From Roseovarius sp. A-2 (GTDB lineage Bacteria; Pseudomonadota; Alphaproteobacteria; Rhodobacterales; Rhodobacteraceae), in the NCBI RefSeq assembly GCF_002072155.1, contig NZ_BDIY01000009.1, positions 62,001-126,000 of the forward strand: a DNA stretch of 64,000 bases, read 5' to 3'. Shown in pieces: positions 1 through 9,290 of the stretch. Within the stretch, counting starts at the first letter, position 1, and every line of letters starts with the position of its first letter. The notes under the pieces were generated by a model that worked only from the letters and a program-made list of their open reading frames with translations, ran no database searches and was not told the DNA's origin. The translations under genes were made by a program, and so were the position numbers.

Positions 1-9
1 GGCGGTCAG

Positions 10-828
10 GTGCTGTGGCATTATGCCTTTCGCGTGCTCTGCGGCGCGATCTTCATCTTCCTGATCACGCCCATCCTCGTGGTCATGCCGCTCAGCTTCA
101 ACGCGCAGAACTTCTTTACCTTCACGCCGGAAATGCTGCGTTTTGATCCGGCGGGCTACAGTCTCAAGCATTACCATGATTTCTTCACCTCCAGCGGCTG
201 GCAGCAGGCGCTGCGCAACTCGCTGGCCATCGCTCCGGTGGCGACGCTTATGTCAGTCAGTTTCGGCACGCTGGCCGCCATCGGCCTCAGTTCCGAGCAT
301 GTGCCGTTCCGCCGCGCGATCATGGCGATCCTGATTTCGCCGATGATCGTGCCGCTGATCATCTCGGCGGCGGGGATGTATTTCTTCTATAGCCGGATCG
401 GATTGCAAGGCACCTATTTCGGCGTGGTGCTGGCGCATGCCGCGCTTGGCATCCCCTTTGTGATCATCACCGTGACGGCCACGCTGGTGGGCTTTGACCG
501 TTCGCTCACCCGCGCGGCGGCCAATATGGGCGCTGACCCGGTGACGACGTTCTTCCGGGTGCAGATGCCGCTCATCCTGCCCGGCGTGATCTCGGGCGGC
601 CTCTTCGCCTTCATCACCTCGTTCGACGAGGTTGTGGTGGTGCTCTTCGTCGGCTCGGCCAATCAGCAGACCCTGCCGTGGCGCATGTTCACCGGATTGC
701 GCGAGCAGATTAGTCCGACCATTCTGGCGGTGGCAACAATCCTCGTGGTAATCTCGATCATCCTTCTCGCCACGCTTGAAATGCTGCGCCGCCGGTCCGA
801 GCGTTTGCGCGGGATGAGCCCGGGCTAA
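10..828 (+). CDS. ABC transporter permease, PotC/spermidine-putrescine type
   Basis: This is an inner-membrane permease subunit of an ABC importer of the polyamine/opine type. Several hydrophobic segments are visible (about residues 8-30, 70-92, 102-124, 136-160, 190-212 and 238-258). A cytoplasmic EAA-like loop at about 169-191 (RAAANMGADP, then a Pro-Gly near 191) would contact the ATPase. The 272 aa length fits PotC-type permeases. A GTG at position 10 can start the gene, but the frame is open to the window edge, so the true start may lie upstream. The partner permease, ATPase and binding protein would be expected to the left. The substrate cannot be read from this subunit alone. Confidence 0.85.
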   Translation: MLWHYAFRVLCGAIFIFLITPILVVMPLSFNAQNFFTFTPEMLRFDPAGYSLKHYHDFFTSSGWQQALRNSLAIAPVATLMSVSFGTLAAIGLSSEHVPFRRAIMAILISPMIVPLIISAAGMYFFYSRIGLQGTYFGVVLAHAALGIPFVIITVTATLVGFDRSLTRAAANMGADPVTTFFRVQMPLILPGVISGGLFAFITSFDEVVVVLFVGSANQQTLPWRMFTGLREQISPTILAVATILVVISIILLATLEMLRRRSERLRGMSPG

Positions 829-854
829 GACGCCCTGCGATACACACAGCCAAG

Positions 855-885
855 GCCCGGCGCATGACGTTGCGTCGGGCTTTTG
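855..885 (+). terminator. Rho-independent terminator after the permease gene
   Basis: The arms GCCCGGCGCA (855-864) and TGCGTCGGGC (871-880) pair with one G:T wobble across a six-base loop and are followed by TTTT. The hairpin lies 27 bases after the permease stop codon. Confidence 0.75.
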
Positions 886-931
886 CGTTCGCGGGCTTTC
901 GGCATAGGCTCTGCCGCAGGAGGATGGGCGC

Positions 932-2554
932 ATGCGCTATGATTACATCATCGTCGGCGGCGGCTCTGCCGGCTGCGTTCTGGCGGCACGGCTGAGCGAA
1001 GACCCCGCGGTCACGGTTTGCCTGATCGAGGCGGGCGGCTCTGGCCGCGACATCCTGATCCGCGCCCCCGCGCTGATGGCGGCGATGGTGTCCGGGCGGC
1101 CCCGCATCAACAACTGGGCGCTCAAGACGGTGCCACAGCCAGGCCTCAATGGGCGGCGCGGCTATCAGCCGCGCGGTCGCGCGCTTGGCGGGTCGAGCGC
1201 GATCAACGCCATGCTCTATGTGCGCGGGCATGCGCGCGACTATGACGAATGGGCCGATCTGGGCTGTGACGGCTGGGACTGGGATAGCGTGCTGCCGTGG
1301 TTCCGCCGGGCCGAGCGCAACGCCCGCCTGTCGGATGATCTGCACGGGCAGGACGGCCCGTTGCAGGTGACGGACCAGAACGCGCCGCGCGCCGTTTCGC
1401 AGGCCTTCATCGACGCGTGCGAAAGCCTGCAAATCCCCCGCAACACCGATTTCAACGGTGCCCGGCAGGAAGGCGCGGGTCTTTTTCAGGTGACGCAGTA
1501 TTTCGATGGCCCCCACCGGGGCGAACGCTGCTCGGTCGCGGCGGCCTATCTCTTTCCCGCACGCGGGCGCACAAACCTGACCGTGATCCGCAATGCCATG
1601 GCCGAGCGTGTGCTCCTCGACGGCAAGCGCGCCACCGGCCTGCGCTATCGCCACAAAGGTCGCGTGCAACAGATGCAGGCCACGCGCGAGGTGATCCTCA
1701 GCAGCGGCGCCTTCGGCTCGCCGCATCTGTTGAAACTCTCAGGGATCGGTCCGGCAGAGGAATTGCAGGCCCATGGGATCACGCCCCTCCATGACCTGCC
1801 CGGCGTGGGCGAGAACCTTCAGGATCATCTCGATTACACCCTGCTGGAACAGTCGATCAACGATGATGTGATCAGCCTAGACCCAAAGGGGCTGTGGCGG
1901 ATGGCGCGCGCAGGCCTCGACTGGCGCAAGACAGGGCAGGGCCATTTCACCACCCCCTATGGCGAGGCGGGGGCGTTCCTGCGCTCGAAACCGGGCCTTG
2001 ACCGGCCCGATCTGCAATTGCATTTCGTGATTGGCGTGGTGGATGATCACATGCGCAAGCTGCATGTCCGGCCCGGCTATTCCTGCCATGTCTGCGTGCT
2101 GCGGCCCCATAGCCGGGGGCGCGTCACTCTGCGCTCGGCGCGCGCCGTAGACATGCCGCTGATCGACCCCGCCTTTCTCAGCGATCCGCGCGATCTCGAC
2201 CTGCTCAAGCGCGGCGCGCGGCGGATGGACGAGATCCTGCGCGCCCCGCCGCTCGATACGTGGCGCAAGCAACGGCTCTATCCGCATGACGGGAGCGCGG
2301 CGGCATTGGAGGCTGACATCCGCGCGCGTGCCGACACGATCTATCACCCGGTGGGCACCTGCGCGATGGGACGGGACGCGATGGCGGTGGCCGACCACCA
2401 GGGGCGCGTGCACGGTATCGCGGGACTCCGCGTCGTGGATGCCTCGATCATGCCGCGCCTTGTCGGCGGCAACACCAACGCACCCACCGTCATGATCGCC
2501 GAAAAAATCGCCGGGGACATGACCGGGCGCAGGCCCGAAGGTCAGGCCCGGTAA
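932..2554 (+). CDS. GMC-family FAD-dependent oxidoreductase (choline/alcohol dehydrogenase-like)
   Basis: This is a flavoprotein of the glucose-methanol-choline family that oxidises an alcohol to an aldehyde. The ADP-binding motif GGGSAGC is at residues 9-15. The GMC signature with [12 protein letters not shown] lies near residues 88-100. The C-terminal active-site pair is present as HPVGTCAMG (His about 472) and NTNAP (Asn about 516). The length of 540 aa matches BetA/AlkJ relatives. The ATG is preceded by AGGAGG. Its 3' end overlaps the convergent TetR gene by 13 bases. No betaine aldehyde dehydrogenase or betI is adjacent, so calling it choline dehydrogenase would be too specific. Confidence 0.88.
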   Translation: MRYDYIIVGGGSAGCVLAARLSEDPAVTVCLIEAGGSGRDILIRAPALMAAMVSGRPRINNWALKTVPQPGLNGRRGYQPRGRALGGSSAINAMLYVRGHARDYDEWADLGCDGWDWDSVLPWFRRAERNARLSDDLHGQDGPLQVTDQNAPRAVSQAFIDACESLQIPRNTDFNGARQEGAGLFQVTQYFDGPHRGERCSVAAAYLFPARGRTNLTVIRNAMAERVLLDGKRATGLRYRHKGRVQQMQATREVILSSGAFGSPHLLKLSGIGPAEELQAHGITPLHDLPGVGENLQDHLDYTLLEQSINDDVISLDPKGLWRMARAGLDWRKTGQGHFTTPYGEAGAFLRSKPGLDRPDLQLHFVIGVVDDHMRKLHVRPGYSCHVCVLRPHSRGRVTLRSARAVDMPLIDPAFLSDPRDLDLLKRGARRMDEILRAPPLDTWRKQRLYPHDGSAAALEADIRARADTIYHPVGTCAMGRDAMAVADHQGRVHGIAGLRVVDASIMPRLVGGNTNAPTVMIAEKIAGDMTGRRPEGQAR

Positions 2555-3159
2555 CGCGCCAGGAACATCTCGACCGTGCCATTGACCACCCGCTCGATAT
2601 CGGCCTCGCGCACCTCGCCGCACATGCCGCAAAGCGAGCGGGTGAAGAGATCACCCTTGCACAGTTCACTGAACTGGTTGGCGGCCATATCCATGTCCTC
2701 GATCCGCAGCACCCCCGCCTCGACATAGGGTGTCAGAACCTTGCTCATGCGTTCGCGCACCAGCGCCGGGCCCGAGGCATAGAATCGCTTGCCCAACTCT
2801 GGAAAGCGGTGCGATTCCGACACGCAGATGCGAAACACCTGCTGGCCGAAATCCGACATGAAGAACCGCACGATCCGGTTTGCCGCCTCGTGCAGCACAT
2901 GCTCGATCGGGGCACCCTTGCCGATCACTTGCAGCGCCTCTTCGGCCTGCCGGTTGCATTCGATCCGGGCCACTTCGGAAAACAGCAGCCGCTTGTCCGG
3001 GAAATAGCTGTAGAGCGTCGCCTTCGAGACCTGCGCCTCACGCGCGATCTCGTCGACGCTGGCCCCCTCGAACCCATCCCGCATGAAGATGCGCCGCGCC
3101 CCGTCAAGCACTTGATCGAACTTGCGCCCCTTCTTGATCTCCGCCACCGGTGCCGACAT
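2542..3159 (-). CDS. TetR/AcrR-family transcriptional regulator
   Basis: This is a 205 aa one-component repressor. The N-terminal helix-turn-helix spans about residues 15-60 ([20 protein letters not shown], then [12 protein letters not shown]), the typical TetR DNA-binding signature. The C-terminal half is a helical ligand/dimer domain resembling the AefR-type TetR_C. The gene is on the same strand as, and 111 bases downstream of, the small exported protein at 3271-3429. The palindromes at 3445-3485 are a plausible binding site, which would make this an autoregulated two-gene unit. The ligand is unknown. The 3' end overlaps the GMC oxidoreductase gene. Confidence 0.85.
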   Translation of the reverse strand: MSAPVAEIKKGRKFDQVLDGARRIFMRDGFEGASVDEIAREAQVSKATLYSYFPDKRLLFSEVARIECNRQAEEALQVIGKGAPIEHVLHEAANRIVRFFMSDFGQQVFRICVSESHRFPELGKRFYASGPALVRERMSKVLTPYVEAGVLRIEDMDMAANQFSELCKGDLFTRSLCGMCGEVREADIERVVNGTVEMFLARYRA

Positions 3160-3270
3160 TCCACCCCTCCAGACAGGTCCGGACAGTGTAGTCGGGCCGG
3201 GCGGAGGTTCGCAAGCAGATCCGCGTTCGCGCTGGATGTGCGGGCCGCCAGACCGGCAGCCCGGCAGGGT

Positions 3271-3429
3271 TTACTTGGCGATCCCGCCCTGATCCTTGGT
3301 GACCGGCTGCGGTGCGGGGTCGGGATAGGTCAATGTCGGGGTGAGCGTGCTGGTGTTCACGCTGAAGGCCAACGCGGGGGCCGCGACAAGCGACAGCGAC
3401 AGGGCGACGACGGCTAGGGTCTTTTTCAT
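3271..3429 (-). CDS. Small exported protein, 52 aa, unknown function
   Basis: This short frame reads MKKTLAVVALSLSLVAAPALA followed by a 31-residue tail rich in Thr and Pro (NTSTLTPTLTYPDPAPQPV) with no Cys. The first 21 residues form a textbook Sec signal peptide: Lys-Lys, a hydrophobic core and an Ala-x-Ala cleavage site. The mature peptide would therefore be only about 31 residues. It stands directly downstream of a strong palindromic operator and upstream of a TetR gene on the same strand. The signal peptide and operator make it more likely to be real than its length alone suggests. I do not recognise a family. Confidence 0.6.
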   Translation of the reverse strand: MKKTLAVVALSLSLVAAPALAFSVNTSTLTPTLTYPDPAPQPVTKDQGGIAK

Positions 3430-3444
3430 GGTCAACTCCACAAT

Positions 3445-3485
3445 TGAACTAATCTGTTCAGTTTCTATCTAAACAGTTTAGTTCA
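3445..3485. promoter_or_regulatory. Tandem palindromic operator, probable TetR-type site
   Basis: Two palindromes are visible: TGAAC-N6-GTTCA at 3445-3460 and CTAAAC-A-GTTTAG at 3469-3481. Together they also form a larger inverted repeat, with TGAACTAATCTGTT (3445-3458) matching the complement of AAACAGTTTAGTTCA (3471-3485) at most positions. They lie 16-56 bases upstream of the exported-peptide start, where a TetR repressor would block transcription. Another half-site-like CTAAAC follows at 3501. Confidence 0.6.
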
Positions 3486-3567
3486 CTTATCAAGATGCAA
3501 CTAAACACTTCCGTTCACTTTTTTCGCATGGCAAATCCCGGTTGAATATCATCCTCCATGGCGTAAG

Positions 3568-3582
3568 TTAGAATTATTCTAA
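3568..3582. promoter_or_regulatory. Irr box / iron-control element upstream of mbfA
   Basis: The perfect palindrome TTAGAATTATTCTAA lies 13 bases before the ferritin/VIT1 start codon. It matches the ICE/Irr-box core TTAGAA-N3-TTCTAA known from alphaproteobacteria. Irr binds such boxes under iron limitation; in Bradyrhizobium and Agrobacterium it represses mbfA this way. Its place close to the start codon is consistent with repression. Confidence 0.8.
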
Positions 3583-3595
3583 TTAGAGGCCAAAC

Positions 3596-4573
3596 ATGAT
3601 TCCCGGTTTCTCTTCCCGCCGCCGCTTCAGGGACCTGTCCGAGCAGGAAATCCTCGCCCTCGCGATCTCGTCCGAGGAAGACGACGCGCGCATCTACCGC
3701 TCCTATGCCGAGATGCTGCGCGCCGACTATCCCGACAGCGCCGCCATGTTCGACGGCATGGCGCGCGAGGAAGACGGCCACCGCCAACGCCTGATCGAGT
3801 TGCACCGCTCTCGCTTTGGTGAGGTAATTCCGCTGATCCGCCGCGAACATGTGGCTGGCTTCTATGCCCGCCGCCCGATCTGGCTGGTGGAAAATCTCGG
3901 GATAGAGCGTATCCGCGACGAGGCCGAGGCGATGGAGCGCGACGCCGAAGCCTTCTACCTCAAGGCAGCGCAGCACAGCAGCGACGCCGCCACCCGCAAG
4001 CTGTTGGGCGATCTTGCCGCCGCCGAGGCGGGCCACCAGACCCGCGCCGAGGAGTTACAGCACCAGCATCTGGGCGACGACGCCCGCGATGCCGAGGATC
4101 GCACCGCCAAACGGCAATTCGTGTTGACATGGGTGCAACCGGGCCTTGCCGGTCTGATGGACGGCTCAGTTTCGACGCTGGCCCCTATCTTTGCCACCGC
4201 CTTTGCCACGCAGGACACCTGGACCACCTTTCTCGTCGGTCTGGCAGCCAGCATCGGGGCGGGGATCTCGATGGGCTTCACCGAGGCTGCCAGCGATGAC
4301 GGAGAGCTTTCGGGCCGCGGTAGCCCGTTCAAGCGGGGGCTCTCCTCGGGCGTGATGACCACCGTGGGCGGGTTGGGCCATGCCCTGCCCTATCTCATCC
4401 CCGATTTTTGGACCGCCACGATCATCGCCTTTGTCGTCGTGTTCATAGAGCTTTGGGCGATTGCCTGGATCCAGAACAAGTACATGGAAACCCCGTTCTT
4501 TCGCGCCGCGTTCCAGGTCGTTCTCGGGGGGGCACTTGTCTTTGCCGCAGGCGTGTTAATCGGCAACGGCTAG
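3596..4573 (+). CDS. mbfA: Membrane-bound ferritin, ferritin-like/VIT1 fusion (MbfA)
   Basis: This fusion protein exports iron (possibly also manganese) and protects against iron and peroxide stress. Residues 1 to about 160 are a ferritin-like four-helix domain with di-iron ligands: [10 protein letters not shown] near 25-34, EEDGH (Glu58/Glu59, His62), and a second Glu-x-x-His in AEAGH. From about residue 175 to the end lies a VIT1/CCC1-type membrane domain with several hydrophobic helices. The total of 325 aa equals known MbfA proteins. The Irr box at 3568-3582 supports iron-dependent control. The gene stands alone, followed by a convergent acetyltransferase. Confidence 0.9.
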   Translation: MIPGFSSRRRFRDLSEQEILALAISSEEDDARIYRSYAEMLRADYPDSAAMFDGMAREEDGHRQRLIELHRSRFGEVIPLIRREHVAGFYARRPIWLVENLGIERIRDEAEAMERDAEAFYLKAAQHSSDAATRKLLGDLAAAEAGHQTRAEELQHQHLGDDARDAEDRTAKRQFVLTWVQPGLAGLMDGSVSTLAPIFATAFATQDTWTTFLVGLAASIGAGISMGFTEAASDDGELSGRGSPFKRGLSSGVMTTVGGLGHALPYLIPDFWTATIIAFVVVFIELWAIAWIQNKYMETPFFRAAFQVVLGGALVFAAGVLIGNG

Positions 4574-4592
4574 CGGTGGTGTGGCGCCTGCC

Positions 4593-5033
4593 CTAGCGGC
4601 TGTACTTGATGAACGGCGTCAGCGTGCCCACCCGGTCGTAAAGCTGGCGTGCCTGCGCGTTGAAGTCCTGCGTCAGCCAATAGACCGACGGGCAACCATC
4701 GACATCCGCGCGCGCATAGACCGCCTCGATCAACGCCCGCCCCACGCCCAGGCCGCGTGCCTCCGGGGCGACAAAGAGATCCTGCAGGTAACAGACCTTC
4801 TCGACCCGCCAGTTATGCGGATGATAGATGGTATGCACCAGCCCCACCGCGCCCCCATCCTGCACGGCGATCAACCCGTTCTGATCGGGATGCGCCGCCG
4901 ATGTCAGCCGGTCGAAGGTGACGTCATAGATGGCATCGGGCAAGGAGGTCTCGTAGAATGCCAGATAGGCCCGCCAGAGCGGGGCCCATGCGGGCTTGTC
5001 GCCGGTCTCGATTGGGCGGACGGTCAACGCCAT
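4593..5033 (-). CDS. GNAT-family N-acetyltransferase
   Basis: This is an acetyl-CoA-dependent acetyltransferase of 146 aa with unknown acceptor. The acetyl-CoA loop is at residues 93-100 (RGLGVGRA) after beta-strand 4 (CYLQDLFVAP), and a Tyr stands in the usual late position (ARQLYDRVG). I chose the ATG at 5033 because GAGGAGAG precedes it by 5-6 bases; a longer frame reaching 5087 lacks such a site. The gene is convergent with mbfA, with a 19-base gap between their ends. Confidence 0.85.
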   Translation of the reverse strand: MALTVRPIETGDKPAWAPLWRAYLAFYETSLPDAIYDVTFDRLTSAAHPDQNGLIAVQDGGAVGLVHTIYHPHNWRVEKVCYLQDLFVAPEARGLGVGRALIEAVYARADVDGCPSVYWLTQDFNAQARQLYDRVGTLTPFIKYSR

Positions 5034-5220
5034 GGTCTCTCTCCTCAGTGATCGACGCGCGCCATCTTGCGCGACCCGGGCTGGCAAGACCAGAGCCGAT
5101 CCGCACGCCTTCCCGGCATTTTTTCGCCGATCGGGTTGTCACCCTCGCCCCGCTCCCCCACGTTGCTGCAGGCGTCCCGCGCTCGCCGCAGGACATCAGA
5201 CCACTCAACAGGAGACCGAT

Positions 5221-5607
5221 TTGACCTTCAAGACCAAGCTTGCCACGCTGCTCGGCGCCGCCGCCCTCGCCTTCACAACCCCACTCGCCGCGCAACAGGC
5301 GCAATCGACAGATGTGCCGGAAATCGCGGCCGAAGACGTCTCCGACACCCAGGTCGAGGCCTTTGTCGAAGCGATCCTCGCGGTCGAGCAGGTGCGCGAC
5401 GAATACACCCCGCAGATCGAGGCCGCCGCAGACGAGGCCGCGCAAAAGGACCTCGTGGAAGAGGCGAACGAGGCCGCCTTCTCCGCTGTGGGCGAGGTCG
5501 AGAATATGGATATCGACAGCTATATCGCCATTGCCAACGCCGCCGGTGAAGACGAGACGCTCAATCAGCGCATCATCGCCCGCATCACCGAACTGCGCGA
5601 AGAGTGA
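5221..5607 (+). CDS. Exported DUF4168-like helical protein
   Basis: This 128 aa secreted protein starts at TTG 5221, preceded by CAGGAG. A Sec signal peptide covers about residues 1-24 (Lys-rich start, Leu/Ala core, PLAAQ). The mature part is acidic and alpha-helical (VEAFVEAILAVEQVRDEYTP, many Glu/Ala), which resembles DUF4168 proteins of unknown function. Longer overlapping frames here lack both the start signal and the signal peptide. It stands alone between a divergent GNAT gene and a convergent mutase gene. Confidence 0.75.
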   Translation: MTFKTKLATLLGAAALAFTTPLAAQQAQSTDVPEIAAEDVSDTQVEAFVEAILAVEQVRDEYTPQIEAAADEAAQKDLVEEANEAAFSAVGEVENMDIDSYIAIANAAGEDETLNQRIIARITELREE

Positions 5608-5626
5608 CGCGCGCGGTGGCGGCGGA

Positions 5627-7627
5627 TCACTCCGCCGCCACCGCGCGCGGATCGGCCAGCGCCACGATATCCATCATGATGGTGTTGAGCTCGAAATCCT
5701 TGGGCGTATAGACCCGCGCCACGCCCATTTCGCGCAACCGGCGGGCATCGTCCTCGGGGATGATACCGCCGACGATCACCGGCACATGGGCAAGCCCCGC
5801 GTTGCGCATCCGCTCCATCAGGTCTTCCATCAGCGGGATGTGCGATCCCGACAGGATCGACAGCCCGACCACATGCGCGCCCTCGTCCTGCGCGGCGCTG
5901 ACGACCTGTTCGGGCGTCAGGCGGATGCCCTCATAGCCGATATCCATCCCGCAATCCCGCGCACGGAAGGCGATCTGCTCGGCCCCGTTGGAATGGCCGT
6001 CGAGCCCCGGCTTGCCAACAAGGAATTTCAGGCGCCGCCCGAGGCTGTCGCTCACCGCGTCCACGGCATCGCGGATCTCATCCAGCCCCTCGGTCATGTT
6101 CGACGGGCTGCGCGAGACGCCGGTGGGCCCGCGATACTCGCCGTGAATGGCGCGCATCTGCTCGGCCCATTCCCCCGTCGTCACGCCCGCCTTCGCCGCC
6201 GCGATGGAGGCGGGCATGATGTTCTCCCCGGCCTCTGCCGCCGCCCGCAAATCCGCAAGCGCCGCCCTGACCGCGCCTGTGTCGCGTGCCTGCCGCCACT
6301 CCTCCAGCCGTCCGATCTGCTCGGCCTCGACGGCCGGATCGACCACCATGATCCCGCCATCCTCGGTCTGCAATGGCGAGGGCTCGCCCTCCTGCCACTT
6401 GTTCACGCCGACAACCACCGTCTCGTTGCGCTCGATCCGGCCAAGCCGCTCGGCATTGCTGTCCACGAGCCGCGATTTCATGTACTCGATGGCCGAGACC
6501 GCGCCGCCCATGCTGTCGAGACCCGCCAATTCATGCCGCGCGCCGTCTTTCAGCGCCTCGACCTTGGCATCCACCGCCAGGTTCCCCTCGAAAAGGTCGT
6601 CGAATTCCAGAAGGTCCGTCTCATAGGCCAGGATCTGCTGCATCCGCATCGACCATTGCTGATCCCAGGGGCGCGGCAGGCCGAGCGCCTCGTTCCATGC
6701 CGGTAGCTGCACCGCCCGCGCACGTGCCTTTTTTGACAGCGTCACCGCCAGCATCTCGATCAGGATGCGGTAGACGTTGTTCTCGGGTTGCTGTTCGGTC
6801 AGGCCAAGCGAGTTGACCTGCACGCCGTAGCGGAAGCGGCGGAACTTGGGGTCCTCGACGCCGTAGCGCTCTTGCAAAATCTCGTCCCACAGATCGACAA
6901 AGGCGCGCATCTTGCACATTTCGGTGACGAACCGGATGCCCGCGTTGACAAAGAACGAAATCCGCCCGGCGAGGATCGGGAAATCTTCTTCCGGCACGCG
7001 CGGCTGCAACTCGTCCAGCACCGCCACGGCGGTAGCGAGCGCAAAGGCCAGCTCCTGCTCGGGCGTGGCCCCGGCCTCTTGCAGGTGGTAGGAACAGACA
7101 TTCATCGGGTTCCATTTGGGCACATGCTTGTAGCAGTATTCGGCCACGTCGCCGATCATCTTCAGGCTGGGTTTCGGCGGGCAGATATATGTGCCGCGGG
7201 ACAGGTATTCCTTGATCAGGTCGTTCTGCACCGTGCCTTGCAGGGCGGTGGTGTCGGCGCCCTGCTCCTCGGCCACGGCAATATAGAGCGACAGCAGCCA
7301 CGGCGCCGTGGCATTGATCGTCATCGAGGTGTTCATCTGATCAAGCGGAATCTGATCGAAGAGCGCGCGCATGTCGCCCAGATGACAGACCGGCACGCCG
7401 ACCTTGCCGACCTCGCCCCGCGCCAGCACGTGATCGCTGTCATAGCCCGTTTGCGTCGGCAGATCGAAGGCCACCGACAGCCCGGTCTGCCCGCGCGCGA
7501 GGTTCGAGCGGTAAAGCGCGTTCGAGGCCTGCGCCGTCGAATGGCCCGCATAGGTACGGATGAGCCATGGACGATCGGCTTGGCGATCGGACTTACCGAA
7601 CTGCGTGTCTTTCTGCATCTGCGTCAT
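5627..7627 (-). CDS. ecm: Ethylmalonyl-CoA mutase
   Basis: This is a B12-dependent mutase that converts (2R)-ethylmalonyl-CoA to methylsuccinyl-CoA in the ethylmalonyl-CoA pathway for acetyl-CoA assimilation. The N-terminal TIM-barrel substrate domain covers about residues 20-510 (RTYAGHSTAQASNALYRSNL near the start). The C-terminal cobalamin domain has the D-x-H-x-x-G signature (Asp543, His545, Gly548). At 666 aa it is a single-chain mutase of the MeaA/Ecm type. Assignment to Ecm rather than methylmalonyl-CoA mutase rests on length, overall resemblance and the ccr gene 1.7 kb away. TTGCGCAA lies at 7649-7656 upstream. Confidence 0.88.
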   Translation of the reverse strand: MTQMQKDTQFGKSDRQADRPWLIRTYAGHSTAQASNALYRSNLARGQTGLSVAFDLPTQTGYDSDHVLARGEVGKVGVPVCHLGDMRALFDQIPLDQMNTSMTINATAPWLLSLYIAVAEEQGADTTALQGTVQNDLIKEYLSRGTYICPPKPSLKMIGDVAEYCYKHVPKWNPMNVCSYHLQEAGATPEQELAFALATAVAVLDELQPRVPEEDFPILAGRISFFVNAGIRFVTEMCKMRAFVDLWDEILQERYGVEDPKFRRFRYGVQVNSLGLTEQQPENNVYRILIEMLAVTLSKKARARAVQLPAWNEALGLPRPWDQQWSMRMQQILAYETDLLEFDDLFEGNLAVDAKVEALKDGARHELAGLDSMGGAVSAIEYMKSRLVDSNAERLGRIERNETVVVGVNKWQEGEPSPLQTEDGGIMVVDPAVEAEQIGRLEEWRQARDTGAVRAALADLRAAAEAGENIMPASIAAAKAGVTTGEWAEQMRAIHGEYRGPTGVSRSPSNMTEGLDEIRDAVDAVSDSLGRRLKFLVGKPGLDGHSNGAEQIAFRARDCGMDIGYEGIRLTPEQVVSAAQDEGAHVVGLSILSGSHIPLMEDLMERMRNAGLAHVPVIVGGIIPEDDARRLREMGVARVYTPKDFELNTIMMDIVALADPRAVAAE

Positions 7628-7760
7628 GTACGAGCCTCGTGAATCAGGTTGCGCAATTTTCTTACGTTAGTCGCAATTTAACGGCAACAAACTGGCGCTG
7701 TCAATTCGCTGCATCGCGGCATATGCGCCGGGCTATCCCCTCGTTCATTCACCCCTCACC

Positions 7761-7814
7761 CTCTGACTTGATCCGAGGGTCTCCTCGCCCAGAGATCCTC
7801 GGATCAAGTCAGAG
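7761..7814. repeat. REP-like palindromic intergenic repeat, copy A
   Basis: Two 23-base arms (7761-7783 and 7792-7814) are inverted copies with one mismatch. Both carry CTTGATCCGAGG-type sequence, and the loop between them is eight bases. The unit lies between the divergent ecm and acyltransferase genes. A related, more degenerate copy occurs at 11763-11827. The layout is typical of REP/BIME-like extragenic palindromes. Confidence 0.75.
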
Positions 7815-7867
7815 AATGACGAAGAGGGGCCATTTACCGTGCCTGCGTTCCCTGCTTATCTGGCGCA

Positions 7868-9238
7868 ATGACACAAACGGTGGACATGCCCCTCTGGGCG
7901 CTACTCTTGTTGATCGCCTTCGCGGGCGTGACATTTGCGTCGCATTTCCTCTTCCCCTCCGTCCGCTGGTTCTTTCGCCGCCGGATGGAGCGCGCCGTTG
8001 CTCGGCTCAACGAGCGGCTGGAGAGACCCATCGAGCCGTTCAAGCTGGCGCGCCGCTATGACATGATCCAGCGCCTGATCTATGACCCCGAGATCAGCCG
8101 CGCCATCGCCGAGCATGCCCGCAAGGAAGGCATCCCCGAGAACGTGGCGTTCGAGCAGGCCAAAGGCTATGCGCGCGAGATCGTGCCGAGTTTTTCGGCT
8201 ACAGCCTATTTCGGCATCGCAATCAAGCTTGCCAAATGGCTCAGCCGCGCGCTCTACCGCGTGCGGCTCGGGCATTTCGACAAGACGCTGACCGGCATCG
8301 ACCGCGACGCGACGGTGGTCTTCGTGATGAACCATCGCTCCAACATGGATTACGTTCTGGTCACGTGGCTCGCCGCCGAACGCTCGGCGCTCTCTTACGC
8401 TGTGGGGGAATGGGCGCGGGTGTGGCCGCTCAGCCGACTGATCAAGGCTATGGGGGCCTACTTTATCCGCCGCAAATCGCGCGGCGCGCTCTATCGCCGG
8501 GTGCTGGCGCGCTATGTAGGCATGGCCACCGATGGCGGCGTCACTCAGGCGTTGTTCCCCGAGGGCGGGCTGAGCCTGAATGGCGGCTTGCAGGAACCGC
8601 GCTTGGGGCTGCTGAAATATCTTGTCGAGGAGCGCGAACCTGACGCGCGCGATGTGGTCTTTGTCCCCGTGGCGCTCAATTACGACCGGGTGTTCGAGGA
8701 TCGGCTGCTGGTCGCCGCAGATCAGGCGGGCGGGCGGCGCTTTCCGGCACGGATCAGCGTGATCGCGCGGTTCATTCTGCATCAGGGCTGGCTCAAGCTG
8801 CGGGGCAAATACCACCGACACGGATATGCCGCCGTCAGTTTTGGCGCGCCGATGTCGCTGCGGGCCTATCAGGCGGATCACCCGGCGGGCGGGGTCGAGG
8901 GGCTGGCGCAGGCGCTGATGACGCGGATCGGGGCCGAGGTGCCGGTGCTGCCGGTGCCGCTGGTGGCGCGCGCGCTGTTGCTGGCCAAAGAGCCGCTGAG
9001 CCGCGCGGCGCTAGATGCCCGCGTGGCGGAGATGCTGGCGGCGGCACCGCGCGCCCATCTGCACCTGCCGCGCGACGATCTGGAATACGCGATCCGGTTC
9101 GGGCTCACGGTGCTGCGCAAGCGGGGGATGATCAGGGAGCATCACGGAGCGTTCGTTGTCAACGAGACCGAGCGCCCACTGCTGACGTATTATGCGTCCT
9201 CAATCGCCCATCTTTTTCGCGGGTGCAGCGCGGATTGA
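7868..9238 (+). CDS. PlsB-type glycerol-phosphate acyltransferase
   Basis: This is a membrane-associated acyltransferase of phospholipid synthesis. It has an N-terminal hydrophobic anchor (residues about 8-30), the catalytic H-x4-D motif NHRSNMD (His156, Asp161), and the phosphate-binding FPEGG block at 230-234. A C-terminal extension follows, giving 456 aa. That is longer than PlsC enzymes (about 250 aa) and shorter than E. coli PlsB (about 800 aa). The acceptor (glycerol-3-phosphate or 1-acylglycerol-3-phosphate) cannot be settled by eye. It sits between ecm and ccr, with no obvious metabolic link to either. Confidence 0.8.
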   Translation: MTQTVDMPLWALLLLIAFAGVTFASHFLFPSVRWFFRRRMERAVARLNERLERPIEPFKLARRYDMIQRLIYDPEISRAIAEHARKEGIPENVAFEQAKGYAREIVPSFSATAYFGIAIKLAKWLSRALYRVRLGHFDKTLTGIDRDATVVFVMNHRSNMDYVLVTWLAAERSALSYAVGEWARVWPLSRLIKAMGAYFIRRKSRGALYRRVLARYVGMATDGGVTQALFPEGGLSLNGGLQEPRLGLLKYLVEEREPDARDVVFVPVALNYDRVFEDRLLVAADQAGGRRFPARISVIARFILHQGWLKLRGKYHRHGYAAVSFGAPMSLRAYQADHPAGGVEGLAQALMTRIGAEVPVLPVPLVARALLLAKEPLSRAALDARVAEMLAAAPRAHLHLPRDDLEYAIRFGLTVLRKRGMIREHHGAFVVNETERPLLTYYASSIAHLFRGCSAD

Positions 9239-9290
9239 GCGATTTTTCTGCACTCGCTCGGTCATAAAATTACAAAAATCGAACCACAGC

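Noticed and set aside
932..2554. Naming the GMC oxidoreductase betA
   Set aside because: No betB, betI or choline transporter lies nearby, and GMC enzymes with this motif set act on many alcohols.
3244..3417. Plus-strand continuation of a frame across the exported-peptide gene
   Set aside because: It is antisense to a frame with a clear signal peptide and lacks its own start signals.
5240..6706. 488-codon plus-strand frame
   Set aside because: It starts in another frame of the DUF4168-like gene and runs antisense to ecm; no start signal or motif.
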